41,223 bases of DNA, taken from positions 1 to 41,223 of the forward strand of contig JAJYIE010000009.1 of NCBI GenBank assembly GCA_021790255.1, in the 5' to 3' direction. Of this stretch, positions 1 through 10,517 are shown one piece after another. The notes under the pieces were generated by a model. The model was not told the origin of the DNA and did no database searches. It worked only from the letters and a program-made list of their open reading frames with translations. Position numbers and translations under genes: made by a program. Within the stretch, counting starts at the first letter, position 1; every line of letters starts with the position of its first letter. This DNA is from a bacterium (lineage in GTDB: Bacteria > Patescibacteriota > Microgenomatia > Daviesbacterales > UBA10151).

Positions 1-2
1 AC

Positions 3-1253
3 CATTTCCAGGTAACTTTTTTAATTTTTGGGGGGTTATTTTTTAAAATTTGGGGTAACCCGGAGAGTTTATTTTTATTGCAGGCCCTAGCATCTGCTTT
101 CTCCGGATTTATTTTATTTTTGATTTCCAGGCTGGTTTTACAAAAAACTGCACTTTCAAAAAATGTAGTTTTCTTTTGCAGTCTGGCACTTACTCTAACC
201 TACTTTTTTTCAGTGTCTTTTCAGGCCATGATGACCGATGAATTCCATAACGAGCCATTGGCAGTAGTTCCCCTATTGCTGATGGTTTACTTTCACCTGA
301 AAAAAAATCAGGTGAAGTATTGGCTGTCATTTATTGTTTTGCTTTTAACCAAAGAAATTTACGGACTGCTTGCAATTCCTTTTGCTACCTATGTTTTTTT
401 TAGCAGCCGTGAATATAAAAAGGCTGTTGCCACCGGCCTTCTGGGAACCGCTGCCTTTTTGCTGCTGGTTTTTAAAATCATGCCGGAGCTTGGTGGCAGT
501 TCAGAATATTTCCATTTTGATTCGGGGAATAACCCGTCTCATATGATGAACAAGTTTACAGATAACCCGGCTTTGCTTGCAACAAACTTTTTTGACAATC
601 AGGAAAAAAGGAAAACAATCTTAGTTTCCGTTGCGGACTTCTCCTTCCTGCCGCTGCTTTCACCAACTGGGCTGATTTTGCCGGCGGCAAGTTTGGCTAT
701 CCGTTTTTATGATGATACAACCCCTAGGCTTTACGAATTTAATAACCATTACGCAGTGCCGTTTTTACCATTTTTGGCGGTTGGAGCACTTTTCGGCCTG
801 GTTAATTTGTTAAAGTTTAGCAAAAAATCTAAATTGTCTGCTAATGCAGTAGGAATAGGCGTGTCAGTAAGTCTTTTAATTTTGACAGGTAGTCAGGATT
901 TAATTTTACATGGCCCATTAAATTCCTTGGGAAAAAGTAGTTTTTACCGATACTCCGGTGCGCAAAGTGACGCTTTGGAACTGGTTAAAATGGTGCCGCC
1001 CGATATTAGCGTGGCCTCCCAGAACTCTTTACTGCCCCATCTGTCTGAACGCCAAAATTTTTATCTGCTGCCGGAAGTGGGCAATGCCCAATATATTGCG
1101 GTGGACTTGACAGACGGCCCCAATAAGTTCTCCCCGGCAACCCAGCCAGAAATTAAAAACCTGATAAACGGTTTAATTAAGAATGGTAAATACAAAATAA
1201 TCTGGCAGCAAAACCAGGCAATTTTACTTCAAAAGATTGATAACCATTTTTAA
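3..1253 (+). CDS. DUF2079-like multi-pass membrane protein (5' truncated by window edge)
   Basis: ORF track starts at TTG 78, but the frame is open to the left edge (HFQVTFLIFGGLFFKIWGNPESLFLLQALAS...). Hydrophobic, with a DUF2079-like DEFHNEPLAVVPLLL region. Confidence 0.7.
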   Translation, partial: HFQVTFLIFGGLFFKIWGNPESLFLLQALASAFSGFILFLISRLVLQKTALSKNVVFFCSLALTLTYFFSVSFQAMMTDEFHNEPLAVVPLLLMVYFHLKKNQVKYWLSFIVLLLTKEIYGLLAIPFATYVFFSSREYKKAVATGLLGTAAFLLLVFKIMPELGGSSEYFHFDSGNNPSHMMNKFTDNPALLATNFFDNQEKRKTILVSVADFSFLPLLSPTGLILPAASLAIRFYDDTTPRLYEFNNHYAVPFLPFLAVGALFGLVNLLKFSKKSKLSANAVGIGVSVSLLILTGSQDLILHGPLNSLGKSSFYRYSGAQSDALELVKMVPPDISVASQNSLLPHLSERQNFYLLPEVGNAQYIAVDLTDGPNKFSPATQPEIKNLINGLIKNGKYKIIWQQNQAILLQKIDNHF

Positions 1254-1266
1254 CCCCTTCGGGTTA
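1251..1266. terminator. hairpin between convergent genes
   Basis: Perfect inverted repeat TAACCC-CTTC-GGGTTA in the 14-bp gap between convergent stop codons. No strong T-tract. Confidence 0.45.
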
Positions 1267-1267
1267 C

Positions 1268-2758
1268 TCATTTGGTTACCCGGTAAAGGTTGATTGTGCG
1301 GTTGTGACCTTTGGGATAAGAAAAAATTAATTTTACCGGCCAGGAGGAGGGAGCTAGGGGATTGGTATTGAGTATCAAATAGACTTTATCTGTCAGTGGT
1401 ATATATGATAACTCTGTTTGGCTTAAGAATTTACCTCGGGAAAGATTTTCCGATGAGATGACCTCGGCTGACCCGACATTATAAAGACGAGAGAAGGCCC
1501 AGGCGTTTTGGGCGTTGTTTTCAGCAAAAACAACTGCAGGTTCAGTTTTGGAAAGTTCTACCAGTTTGTTGGCAATTTGCCGGTCTCCTTCCCCGGAGGT
1601 CCAGTCCTCAAAGTATTGTTGTGTGTCTTCCAGAGCCAGTGGTGCTTTTTGTGGGTTGGTCAAAAGCTGTAAATCAAAGTTGCCGGATGGTATCAGAACT
1701 AAAACCAGTAATAGACCCGCCAGTAATCTGTTAACACTGAACAGCCGGTTGAACAAAAATGCCGAAATAAGCGCAACGGGAGGACTAAGCGGGTAAAGGT
1801 GCCGAGGAAAGAAATTGGCGGAAAATATACAATCCAGGAGAGTTACTGAAATTATCCAAAATACCAACCAAATTGCTCGGATATTTTTGATAAGAACTGC
1901 ATATAAAGCTGCAGCCAGAGCAGTAATGAGAAATGGCAGAGTCAGGTAAACATTGGTCCACCAATTTACTCGCCATAAATTAATCTTTAGGTGGGCAAGG
2001 GCAGCGGATACAGAACCGTTTGATGAAGAAATAAATTTATCGGAAAATCCTTTGGCCAGGGGAAGGTAAAAAACGGCGAGAAAAAGCGCCAAAAATATTA
2101 GCACCGCGGCCAGATTAGAAAAAAGCCAGCGCCATCTTTTATGGATATCCCGGATGTTGTAGATGAACGGTAGGGTGAAAATGGCCGGGAAGGTTACCAC
2201 TGCTAAGGGTTTGGTAAAGAAAGAAACCCCCAGAGCTGCTGAAGTTAGAAAAGCCTGGCCGGGAGCAATTTTACCGTTAAATTTTCCCTCAACAGTGTTC
2301 TTAATTATCAAGTAAAGAGCCAGCATGGTGAGAAAGTTTGTAAAGGAATCCAGAAGGAACATCCGGCTTTGTAAAAAATTAAGCGGCAGCAACAGATAAA
2401 TTACGGCAGCGAGTATGCCTGCTCTCCTGCTTAATAAAATCCGGCCAGTTTGGTAAACCAACCCGGCTGTCGCCAAATCAGCAAAAACGGAGAAACTGCG
2501 GCCCAAAACCAGCGGGTTTATTAAATTGAAAGTGATTTTTTGTAAAAATGCCTGTAGCCAGATTACAATTGGCATGACCCCAAAGGTAATGGAATTAAAA
2601 GCTGCGGCCGGATTATTCTGAAACTTATCTGCCAGATATAAATAAAGAGCCTCATCGCTAAAAACTGGCATTGATAAAAGATTGTAGAAACGGATAATTG
2701 CAAGCAGTGCAAATATAATAGTCAGGATGTAAGACAAATTTTGCCGGAAGCGATGCAT
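1268..2758 (-). CDS. GT39/PMT-like membrane glycosyltransferase
   Basis: 496 aa, multi-TM, N-terminal FSDEALYLYLADKF acidic loop typical of GT-C/ArnT-like enzymes. Confidence 0.75.
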   Translation of the reverse strand: MHRFRQNLSYILTIIFALLAIIRFYNLLSMPVFSDEALYLYLADKFQNNPAAAFNSITFGVMPIVIWLQAFLQKITFNLINPLVLGRSFSVFADLATAGLVYQTGRILLSRRAGILAAVIYLLLPLNFLQSRMFLLDSFTNFLTMLALYLIIKNTVEGKFNGKIAPGQAFLTSAALGVSFFTKPLAVVTFPAIFTLPFIYNIRDIHKRWRWLFSNLAAVLIFLALFLAVFYLPLAKGFSDKFISSSNGSVSAALAHLKINLWRVNWWTNVYLTLPFLITALAAALYAVLIKNIRAIWLVFWIISVTLLDCIFSANFFPRHLYPLSPPVALISAFLFNRLFSVNRLLAGLLLVLVLIPSGNFDLQLLTNPQKAPLALEDTQQYFEDWTSGEGDRQIANKLVELSKTEPAVVFAENNAQNAWAFSRLYNVGSAEVISSENLSRGKFLSQTELSYIPLTDKVYLILNTNPLAPSSWPVKLIFSYPKGHNRTINLYRVTK

Positions 2759-2862
2759 GGCGATAAAATTGTATCAGGTAGCCGTAACCCCGGCAAATTT
2801 TTATTGCACACAAATCAGGTGAGCATTTTATGTGCCGCAACCTCTTTGCTATACTCTAGCTT

Positions 2863-3441
2863 ATGGATATTGAAGAACTGATTAAAAACGGCACTTACCC
2901 CAGAAGTTACCGAAAATGTACCTTGGAATATTCACTCAATCCAGCGGTGGCATATGCCATGAATGTTTTGTCGCAGCCGGGTAAGAAAGATAAGGTGTTG
3001 GATCCATTTTGCGGTTCGGGCACTATTTTGACCGAAAGGCAACTGCTGAAACCATGCATTTGCGTGGGGGTGGATATTGACCCACGGGCGCTTAGGTGTG
3101 CTGAGAAAAATGTCCGGGCAGCCGGTGTTGAAGTTGAACTGCGGCGTGGTGATATTACGACCAAAAAGTTTCCGGAAGGTTATTTTACTAAGATAATTTC
3201 TAATCTGCCCTACGGAATCCATTCCGGTTCCAGAGGGAAAAACATCCGGCTGTATCAATTCATGGCAGACAAAATGGTTAACTGGCTGCGGGTTAGTGGT
3301 TCAGCAATTTTTGTAACGAATGCCAAGGCCTTGTTGAGGAATACATTTTCCCACAACCCGAGCTGGGAATTAGTGTCCGAAACCCCTCTTCAAATCAGCG
3401 GGCTAAACCTGTCTGTTTTTATCTTCCGGCGGCTCAGGTAA
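2863..3441 (+). CDS. SAM-dependent methyltransferase, UPF0020/Trm14/RlmL-like catalytic domain without THUMP
   Basis: DPFCGSGTILTE, GVDIDPRALRCAEKN and NLPYG motifs; 192 aa. Confidence 0.8.
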   Translation: MDIEELIKNGTYPRSYRKCTLEYSLNPAVAYAMNVLSQPGKKDKVLDPFCGSGTILTERQLLKPCICVGVDIDPRALRCAEKNVRAAGVEVELRRGDITTKKFPEGYFTKIISNLPYGIHSGSRGKNIRLYQFMADKMVNWLRVSGSAIFVTNAKALLRNTFSHNPSWELVSETPLQISGLNLSVFIFRRLR

Positions 3442-3505
3442 CTCAACCAGCAGAACTTGCCTTTTTGCTGCGTAAAATTTAAACTTGTAGGTAGAAAGAA
3501 GAGTT

Positions 3506-4147
3506 ATGCTGTACTCGGAGCATGTTAGTTTTGGTTTAAAGAGTGGGGTAATCTTTAAAGATAAACAAGGCCAATCGCTGCAATTTTCCCAGGCATTCAG
3601 GAAAATTATCAATCGCCTGTATAATTATATTTTGGATATGGAATTGTTTATCGTCCGGCTGGCAGGATCTGTGCCGTTTCATTTTTTCCGTAAGCTGGTA
3701 TATCTCGGAGCAGGGGTGAAAGTTGGTTCCGGTTCACATCTTCACATGGGTACCCAGTTTTTTTACCCAGCGGGTGTAGAGATTGGCCGGGGGACAATTA
3801 TCGGCCAGAACGCTTTTTTGGATGGCCGGGACAGCCTGATCATAGGCAACAATGTTGATATCGCTTCCGATGTGCTGATTTACAATTCAGAACATGATCT
3901 TAACGCTGAAGATTTTCACGCGACCATAGCTCCGGTGGAAATCGGAGATTTTGTTTTTATAGGCCCGCGGGCAATTATTTTGCCGGGGGTTAAGATAGGC
4001 CGGGGTGCGGTTGTGGCAGCTGGGGCGGTGGTAGTGCATGACGTGCCTGAGTATGCTATTGTTGGGGGAGTACCGGCAAATGTTATCGGTGAGCGAAAGC
4101 TGAAAGACCTGCATTACCGGCTGGGCCGGGCCCGCCTGTTTCAATGA
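3506..4147 (+). CDS. left-handed beta-helix (hexapeptide) acyltransferase
   Basis: Hexapeptide repeats (VEIGRGTIIGQNAFLDG...VKIGRGAVVAAGAVVVHDVPEYAIVGGVPANVIG). Confidence 0.85.
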   Translation: MLYSEHVSFGLKSGVIFKDKQGQSLQFSQAFRKIINRLYNYILDMELFIVRLAGSVPFHFFRKLVYLGAGVKVGSGSHLHMGTQFFYPAGVEIGRGTIIGQNAFLDGRDSLIIGNNVDIASDVLIYNSEHDLNAEDFHATIAPVEIGDFVFIGPRAIILPGVKIGRGAVVAAGAVVVHDVPEYAIVGGVPANVIGERKLKDLHYRLGRARLFQ

Positions 4148-4695
4148 TAACGAAAATTATTTTGGCTTGTGTTTCCCTGGTACTGCTGATCTATATGGCA
4201 TGGCCGCAGCCTGCTTCAGTAGAAGATTTTGCCGTTTTACCCAATTCGGTGAGATCCACTCTGGACGGCGATGTCTGGCAGGTGCCGAATGTGAAAGCTT
4301 ATTTTTCCAATAACTTCCGCAGTTTCGTGACTGATTTATACCGGGCAGATTATCAAAAGCTGACCGGATTTCCCTTTCCTCCCCTACGCTTAAATTATCC
4401 TCCGGAATTTGCCTTCACGGCAATTAAAGATCAAACCCAAAGCACTTATCTGGAGGAAATGGTTTATCCCCTGCGGGGATCTCTTTTTGTCAATGGTTAT
4501 GAGCCGTTTCTGCAGGATGGCTCGCCGCGTTTTCGGGGAGCGGTTAAAATGGTAGCCGGAGGACAATGGTTTATGACTAAAGCAACGATCCGCTATTACC
4601 CTTCACCGCTGTGGGTGAGACTTCTGGTTTGGGGAGGAATAAACATGGCAGTGTTTTTATTATGGAAAGGATTTCGGACGGTAAGACATGGATGA
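4144..4695 (+). CDS. hypothetical membrane protein with two terminal TM segments
   Basis: 183 aa; N- and C-terminal hydrophobic helices around an extracytoplasmic-looking domain; overlaps neighbours by 4 and 8 bp. Confidence 0.7.
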   Translation: MITKIILACVSLVLLIYMAWPQPASVEDFAVLPNSVRSTLDGDVWQVPNVKAYFSNNFRSFVTDLYRADYQKLTGFPFPPLRLNYPPEFAFTAIKDQTQSTYLEEMVYPLRGSLFVNGYEPFLQDGSPRFRGAVKMVAGGQWFMTKATIRYYPSPLWVRLLVWGGINMAVFLLWKGFRTVRHG

Positions 4696-5581
4696 TTTGA
4701 CAATCGTGATTATCAGTTATAACACTAAGGAGTTGACAATTGAATGTCTGCGCAGCATTTTCAGTAAAAAATGGCAAGCTAAATTTAGTGTCTTCGTGGT
4801 GGATAATGCCTCAACGGACGGGTCTCCCCAGGCCGTTAAAAAAGCTTTCCCGAAAGTGCGTCTCGTTAGGCTCGAGCGCAATTTGGGGTTTGCCCGGGGT
4901 AATAATCTGGCGCTACGCAAGGCTAAATCAGCGTATTACCTGCTTTTAAATTCCGATACTGAGGTTACCATCGGCTCAATTGACAACCTGCTGCAGTTTG
5001 CCCGAAACAGCGATTTCGCGATTGCCTCATGTAAACTGCTGAATAAAGACGGAACTTTCCAGCCTAACGGGGGGCAGCTTCCAAATTTTTGGCCGATGTT
5101 TCTTTGGCTCTCTGGGCTGGATGACATGGTGAACAAATTTAAGACAGTAGATTCATACCAGGCAGGGAATGAAAAATATTACCGCAGCGGCCGGGAGGTG
5201 GGTTGGGTTTCGGGGTCAGTGATGCTGATAAGGGGGGACGTGTTTAAAAAAGTCGGTTATCTGGATGATAAGATTTTTATGTACGGGGAAGATGTGGAAT
5301 TTTGCTGGCGGGCCAAAAGGTCCGGTTTTGATGTAGGCTGGACTGATCAGGCGACGGTTTTCCATCTGGGCGGTGCCAGTTCAACACAGCCCAAGCTAAA
5401 ACAGTGGGCGGGTGAGTTTCGGGGCTTGCTTTATATTTACCGCAAATATTATGGCAGAGTTGCCGCTTTACTACTAAGGTTCCTGATTTATATTTTTGTG
5501 GTGGCCAGAATGCTTGGCTTTGCACTGAAGCGAAGATTCAGTTACAGTAGAACGTATGGCAAAGTTCTTGTCAATATATAA
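4688..5581 (+). CDS. family 2 glycosyltransferase
   Basis: VIISYNTKELTIECLRSI, VVDNASTDGS, LLLNSDTEV, MYGEDVEFCWRAKRSGF. Confidence 0.92.
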   Translation: MDDLTIVIISYNTKELTIECLRSIFSKKWQAKFSVFVVDNASTDGSPQAVKKAFPKVRLVRLERNLGFARGNNLALRKAKSAYYLLLNSDTEVTIGSIDNLLQFARNSDFAIASCKLLNKDGTFQPNGGQLPNFWPMFLWLSGLDDMVNKFKTVDSYQAGNEKYYRSGREVGWVSGSVMLIRGDVFKKVGYLDDKIFMYGEDVEFCWRAKRSGFDVGWTDQATVFHLGGASSTQPKLKQWAGEFRGLLYIYRKYYGRVAALLLRFLIYIFVVARMLGFALKRRFSYSRTYGKVLVNI

Positions 5582-6983
5582 TAAATACTTATTCGGGCTG
5601 CTGATATTTTTGCTGGTTTTTATACCGCTTTTTCCCAAATTCCCGGCAGTCAGTGTGAAAGGTACATTTGTGGCTATCCGCTGGGAAGATTTTGTTATCG
5701 CCGCGGTTTATTTAAGCTGGGGAATTTTTTTGCTGCTTTCGGGAATGATTAAAGCTCTACTTAAAGATAGACTGGTTCAGTTGATGCTGATCTTCTTCTT
5801 TCTCGGAGGGCTTTCTCTTTTCTCAGCCGTTTTTTTGACTCATACAGTGGTGCCCCATTTAGGCCTGCTTCACTTATTCCGCCGGATAGAAATGATGATG
5901 CTGATGCCTTTTGCCTGGTGGGTGGTGAGGAGTAAAAAACAACTGCAGGTTTGTCTGGCAACATTAGGATCGACACTTTTTGCAGTTAATATTTATGCTC
6001 TGGGGCAGCAATATTTAAATTGGCCGGTTATTTCCACAACCAACTCAGAATTTTCCAAGGGCCAGGTTTTATATTTGACGAACGGAGCCCGTGTCAGTTC
6101 AACATTTGCCGGATACTATGACCTGGCGGTGTTTTTGGTAATGGCCCTGGCGATTTCGGCGGCTTTATTTTTTGCCGTCAAAAAATATTTGCTTCGTGGG
6201 GCAGTGGCAGGGTTGAGTGCACTTTCGTTTGTTATTTTAGTGATGACAGCAGCCCGTCTGTCTTTTGTAGCGGCTCTAGCAGGGGTTATGGCCTCTTTAA
6301 TCCTGGTGGGAAAGAGGCTGTTTGTCGGCCTGGCAGTTTTAGTGGCAGTTCTTGCTCTTCTTTATCCGTCGCAACTTCGTGACAGGTTTGTCTCTACTAT
6401 AACCGTAAATCTTCTGGACAAGGGAGCAAGGTACACTACCACTAATCCCGGCAAAAACGCCCTCAGCCAGTTGAATTTGCCAAATGTGGTTACGAACGCT
6501 GCATCCTCGTCATCATTTTTAGGTGCAACTACCTCTGCCGGCATCCCCCGTGATGTTGTTCCCGGGGAGCCGGTGAATACAATCCAGCTTGGGGTTTACC
6601 GCTCCTTTGAAATCCGGCTAAATGTGGAGTGGCCTCGGGCTCTGCGCGCTCTGGAGAAAAACGCACTTCTTGGAACAGGCTATTCCTCAATTGATTTGGC
6701 GACTGATAATGACTACCTACGGTCACTTGGCGAAGTGGGGATCTTGGGAACAATTGCTTTCGTGTTGGTCGTCTGGGAAAGCAGTCGGCGCGTATGGTTT
6801 CGGTACAAAAACGGTGATAAGCTGACCAGGTATTTTTCCGCCGGGGTGCTGGCTATGATTGCCGCCTTTGCTTTAAATGCAACGTTTATTGATGTATTTG
6901 AAGCCTCCAAGGTTGCGATGCTATTTTGGCTGATTTTAGGAATTGACTTGGGACTTAAGGTGAAAGATGAGCAAGTTTTTTAA
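5556..6983 (+). CDS. O-antigen ligase/polymerase-like (Wzy/WaaL) membrane protein
   Basis: 475 aa polytopic; LNVEWPRALRALEKNALLGTGYSSIDLATDNDYLRSLGEVGILG matches the Wzy_C-type pattern. Confidence 0.8.
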   Translation: MAKFLSIYNKYLFGLLIFLLVFIPLFPKFPAVSVKGTFVAIRWEDFVIAAVYLSWGIFLLLSGMIKALLKDRLVQLMLIFFFLGGLSLFSAVFLTHTVVPHLGLLHLFRRIEMMMLMPFAWWVVRSKKQLQVCLATLGSTLFAVNIYALGQQYLNWPVISTTNSEFSKGQVLYLTNGARVSSTFAGYYDLAVFLVMALAISAALFFAVKKYLLRGAVAGLSALSFVILVMTAARLSFVAALAGVMASLILVGKRLFVGLAVLVAVLALLYPSQLRDRFVSTITVNLLDKGARYTTTNPGKNALSQLNLPNVVTNAASSSSFLGATTSAGIPRDVVPGEPVNTIQLGVYRSFEIRLNVEWPRALRALEKNALLGTGYSSIDLATDNDYLRSLGEVGILGTIAFVLVVWESSRRVWFRYKNGDKLTRYFSAGVLAMIAAFALNATFIDVFEASKVAMLFWLILGIDLGLKVKDEQVF

Positions 6984-8454
6984 TCTTTTAAAGGATACCC
7001 GGTTCTGGCTGGTTCTAATTTTAGTGGCAGCCTTTTGGGTTCGCCTTTATAAAATCGACAATCCGGTAGCCGACTGGCATTCCTGGCGCCAGGCCGATAC
7101 GGCTGCTGTGGCCAGAAATTTTTATAAAGACGGTTTCAATCCCTTTGTTCCAAAATACGATGATATGTCAGGAGTTGCAGAAAACCCTGTACCCAACCCC
7201 GGCCGTTACCGCTTTGTTGAGTTTCCCATTTATAACTCTCTGGCCTATTTCCTGTATGTTTTGAACGGAGGTGTAAATGAAGAACTGGCCCGGTTGGTTT
7301 CAATATTTATGTCACTTGGATCAACCGTATTTATTTATGTGATCGTTAAACGGTACTGGGGAGCGGCAACTGCTCTGCTTTCTGCCTTTGTTTTTGCCTT
7401 TTTACCTTACAACATTTACTTCTCGCGGGTAATTCTGCCTGAACCTACACTGATATTTTTTAGCTTGGGAATGTTTTACTTCACAGACAGATGGATTAAT
7501 GAAGGAGGTCGGAAATTCTATGCTACCAGCCTGCTGTTTGCCATCATTGCTTTTTTAATTAAACCGATGGCAGTATTTTACTTGCTCCCGCTGATTTATA
7601 CCTACTACCGCAAGGAAGGAAAGTTATGGCCGATCCCGAATAGATATTTTGCGTGGGCTATTTTGGCAGTGTTGCCCTTGGGTCTTTGGAGAATTTGGAT
7701 ATTGCAGCACCCGGAGGGAATTCCGGCTTCAAAGTGGTTGTTAAACGGCAACGGAATCAGGTTTAAACCGATCTTTTGGCAATGGATTGTCGAAAACCGT
7801 TTCGGACAAGAGATTCTAACTGCCTTTGGGACGGTTCTTTTCTTCCTTGGATTGTTAAAGAAAGCCGGCAAGGAGGGGTTAGTTCTACACCTCCTTGCTC
7901 TTTCGTCGTTTCTCTATCTGATTATCTTCGCAACCGGCAACGTGCAGCATGACTATTATCAAATTTTAATTATTCCTGCATTAGCAATTTTTATGGCCCG
8001 GGGGACAATTTTGCTGCTGGAGGGAATAAACGGCTTTGTCCCCCGTATCTGGACTATCCCTCTGGCAGTTTTGTTTTTTGTAATGACTTTCTACTCAGGC
8101 TGGGGGGTGGTGAAGGGATTTTATCAGATTAACAACCCGAGTATTGTTGAAGCGGGAAAAGCTGCTGACAAAATTTTGCCCAAGGATGCGGTGGTAGTGG
8201 CCCCTTATGATGGCGATACCGCCTTTTTATATCAGACTAACCGTCCGGGCTTTCCGGTAGTACCTTTACCGATTAAGGATCTGATTGATAAATTCGGGGT
8301 TAAATACTACATATCTGTAAACTATGACGCTAAGACTAAGTGGGTTATGAGAAAATATACTGTTTTAGAAAGTAACCCAAAATTTGTCATTGTAGACTTG
8401 ACCCGGGAAAAACCTAACTTTGATTACATAGGCAATCCGGAGCCCGCTGATTAA
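6967..8454 (+). CDS. GT39-like membrane glycosyltransferase
   Basis: 495 aa multi-TM; DWHSWRQADTAAVARNFYKDG N-terminal motif. Confidence 0.8.
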   Translation: MSKFFNLLKDTRFWLVLILVAAFWVRLYKIDNPVADWHSWRQADTAAVARNFYKDGFNPFVPKYDDMSGVAENPVPNPGRYRFVEFPIYNSLAYFLYVLNGGVNEELARLVSIFMSLGSTVFIYVIVKRYWGAATALLSAFVFAFLPYNIYFSRVILPEPTLIFFSLGMFYFTDRWINEGGRKFYATSLLFAIIAFLIKPMAVFYLLPLIYTYYRKEGKLWPIPNRYFAWAILAVLPLGLWRIWILQHPEGIPASKWLLNGNGIRFKPIFWQWIVENRFGQEILTAFGTVLFFLGLLKKAGKEGLVLHLLALSSFLYLIIFATGNVQHDYYQILIIPALAIFMARGTILLLEGINGFVPRIWTIPLAVLFFVMTFYSGWGVVKGFYQINNPSIVEAGKAADKILPKDAVVVAPYDGDTAFLYQTNRPGFPVVPLPIKDLIDKFGVKYYISVNYDAKTKWVMRKYTVLESNPKFVIVDLTREKPNFDYIGNPEPAD

Positions 8455-8456
8455 CC

Positions 8457-9644
8457 ATGCGTATTTTAATGCTTACTCCTTATCTACCGTATCCGACAAA
8501 CTCGGGTGGCCAAATTAGGTCAAATAATTTAATTAAACATTTATCCAAAAAACATGAAATTACACTTTGTTCACTGGTAAAAAACGAGGTGGACAAAAAG
8601 TACATTGAAAAACTGAAACCATTCTGTAAGAAGGTTTATGTTTTCAAGCGCCCTGCAAGACCATGGACACTTCCAAATATAGTAAGGACAGGTTTTAGCG
8701 CTTTGCCGTTTTTGGTTATCAGAAATTTTTCCCAAGAAGAAAAAAAAGCTCTGCCAAATATTATTGCTGATGGCAACTTTGATATTATCCACGCTGAGAC
8801 TTTTTACGTTAGTCCTCATATTCCAAAAACAAATATCCCTACTGTCTTGGTAGATCAAACGATTGAGTACCAGGTTTACCAGCATTATGTAAAAAACTAC
8901 CACTTTCCTTTTTTGCGGCCACTGTTATATATTGACGTTTTCAAGATTAAATACTGGGAGAGTTACTATTGGAAAAAGGCTGCACAAGTTGTGGCAGTAT
9001 CAGAAAGGGATGCAGAAATAATGAAGCAGACTGTGCCGGGGTTGAAAGTGGACGTGGTCCCCAACGGAGTCGGTGATGATTTTTCCCAAAAAATTCCGAT
9101 GCACTTTGGAAAAACCCTGCTTTTTATGGGAAATTATGCTTGGCTACAGAACTCTGAGGCGGCCAGAATTTTAGCTAAAGAGGTTTTTCCACTGATTAGA
9201 GAGAAGATTCCGGAAGTCAAACTTGTGATTGCCGGTCAGTTCACAAATAAAATCGGAGATCTTCTGACAGATAATATTGAGATTAAAGACATAGCCGTTG
9301 ATGATATTGGAAGTGTACAGCATTATTACCGAACCTGTGGGGTTTTGGTCACACCTTTATACGGCCCCGGTGGCACAAGGTTAAAAATACTCAGTGCCAT
9401 GTCTTCTATGTTGCCTGTGGTTACCACAAAAGTCGGTATTACAGGTATTAATGCCACAAACCGGGAAAATGTTTTAATAGGAGAGTCGCCGAAAGAATTG
9501 GCGCATTTAGTTGCAGAAATATTGAATGACAGAAAGTTTTATCAGAGAATTGCTTTGAATGCCCGTAAGTTTGTTGAAGCGAATTATTATTATGAGGCGA
9601 TCGCAGAGAAGCTGAGTAATATTTATGAGGAAGTGAGGATGTAG
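8457..9644 (+). CDS. family 4 (group 1) glycosyltransferase
   Basis: PYPTNSGGQIRSNNLIKHLS N-terminus and a C-terminal nucleotide-sugar domain. Confidence 0.88.
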   Translation: MRILMLTPYLPYPTNSGGQIRSNNLIKHLSKKHEITLCSLVKNEVDKKYIEKLKPFCKKVYVFKRPARPWTLPNIVRTGFSALPFLVIRNFSQEEKKALPNIIADGNFDIIHAETFYVSPHIPKTNIPTVLVDQTIEYQVYQHYVKNYHFPFLRPLLYIDVFKIKYWESYYWKKAAQVVAVSERDAEIMKQTVPGLKVDVVPNGVGDDFSQKIPMHFGKTLLFMGNYAWLQNSEAARILAKEVFPLIREKIPEVKLVIAGQFTNKIGDLLTDNIEIKDIAVDDIGSVQHYYRTCGVLVTPLYGPGGTRLKILSAMSSMLPVVTTKVGITGINATNRENVLIGESPKELAHLVAEILNDRKFYQRIALNARKFVEANYYYEAIAEKLSNIYEEVRM

Positions 9645-9647
9645 AAG

Positions 9648-10517
9648 GTGTTTAAATTATCTACTGTGACTGTAAATTATAACGGCGGAGATTTTATTGT
9701 GGACTGTATAAAGGCATTGTTGGTAGAGTCAAATGGTGTGACATTGGATATTTGGGTGGTCGATAATGCTTCTACTGATGGCAGTAAAGAAAAATTGAAA
9801 AAGGTCTTTACGAAAATACACTTTATTGAGAATAAAGAAAACCGGGGGTTTGCTGCAGCGAACAATCAGGCTTTAAGGAAAATTAAGAATGAATACATTT
9901 TGATGATTAATCCAGATACACGGGTTGAAAAGGGCACACTAAATTTCATGTTAAATTTTATGGAGGAAAATTCACAAGTTGGAGTATCCACCTGTAAGGT
10001 GGTCCATAATGACGGATCGCTAGACTGGGCTTCTCACCGCGGCTTACCAACCCCTTTGGCCTCGCTATTATATTTTTTGGGCAATGATAAGTTTTACCAT
10101 CTTTCAGACCGGGATATGAGTGAAGCTCACGAAGTTGACGCGGTTTCCGGATCTTTCTTTCTGACGCGCAAAAGCGTGCTTAATAAAGTAGGATTATTCG
10201 ATGAAGCATACTGGATGTATGCAGAAGATATTGACCTTTGTTACAGGATTAAACAGGAGGGATATAAAATAATGTATGTTCCTAAGGTGCAGGTTTTGCA
10301 TCTTAAGGGGGCAAGTTCGGGAATAAAAAAACACAGCAGTGAAATTAGCTCAGCCACTCGGGCTTCAAAGCAGCGGGCTTTCAATGCTTTTTATCAAACC
10401 ATGAAAATTTTTTACCGGAAAAACATGGCTAAAAATTACCCCTTTTTCGTTAACTGGTTGGTCTATTTAGGAATAGATATGCGCCAATTTTTAGCAAAAA
10501 GAAAAATGGCGGTATAA
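9648..10517 (+). CDS. family 2 glycosyltransferase
   Basis: VTVNYNGGDFIVDCI, VVDNASTDGSKEKLKK, MINPDTRV, MYAEDIDLCYRIKQEGYK. Confidence 0.92.
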   Translation: MFKLSTVTVNYNGGDFIVDCIKALLVESNGVTLDIWVVDNASTDGSKEKLKKVFTKIHFIENKENRGFAAANNQALRKIKNEYILMINPDTRVEKGTLNFMLNFMEENSQVGVSTCKVVHNDGSLDWASHRGLPTPLASLLYFLGNDKFYHLSDRDMSEAHEVDAVSGSFFLTRKSVLNKVGLFDEAYWMYAEDIDLCYRIKQEGYKIMYVPKVQVLHLKGASSGIKKHSSEISSATRASKQRAFNAFYQTMKIFYRKNMAKNYPFFVNWLVYLGIDMRQFLAKRKMAV

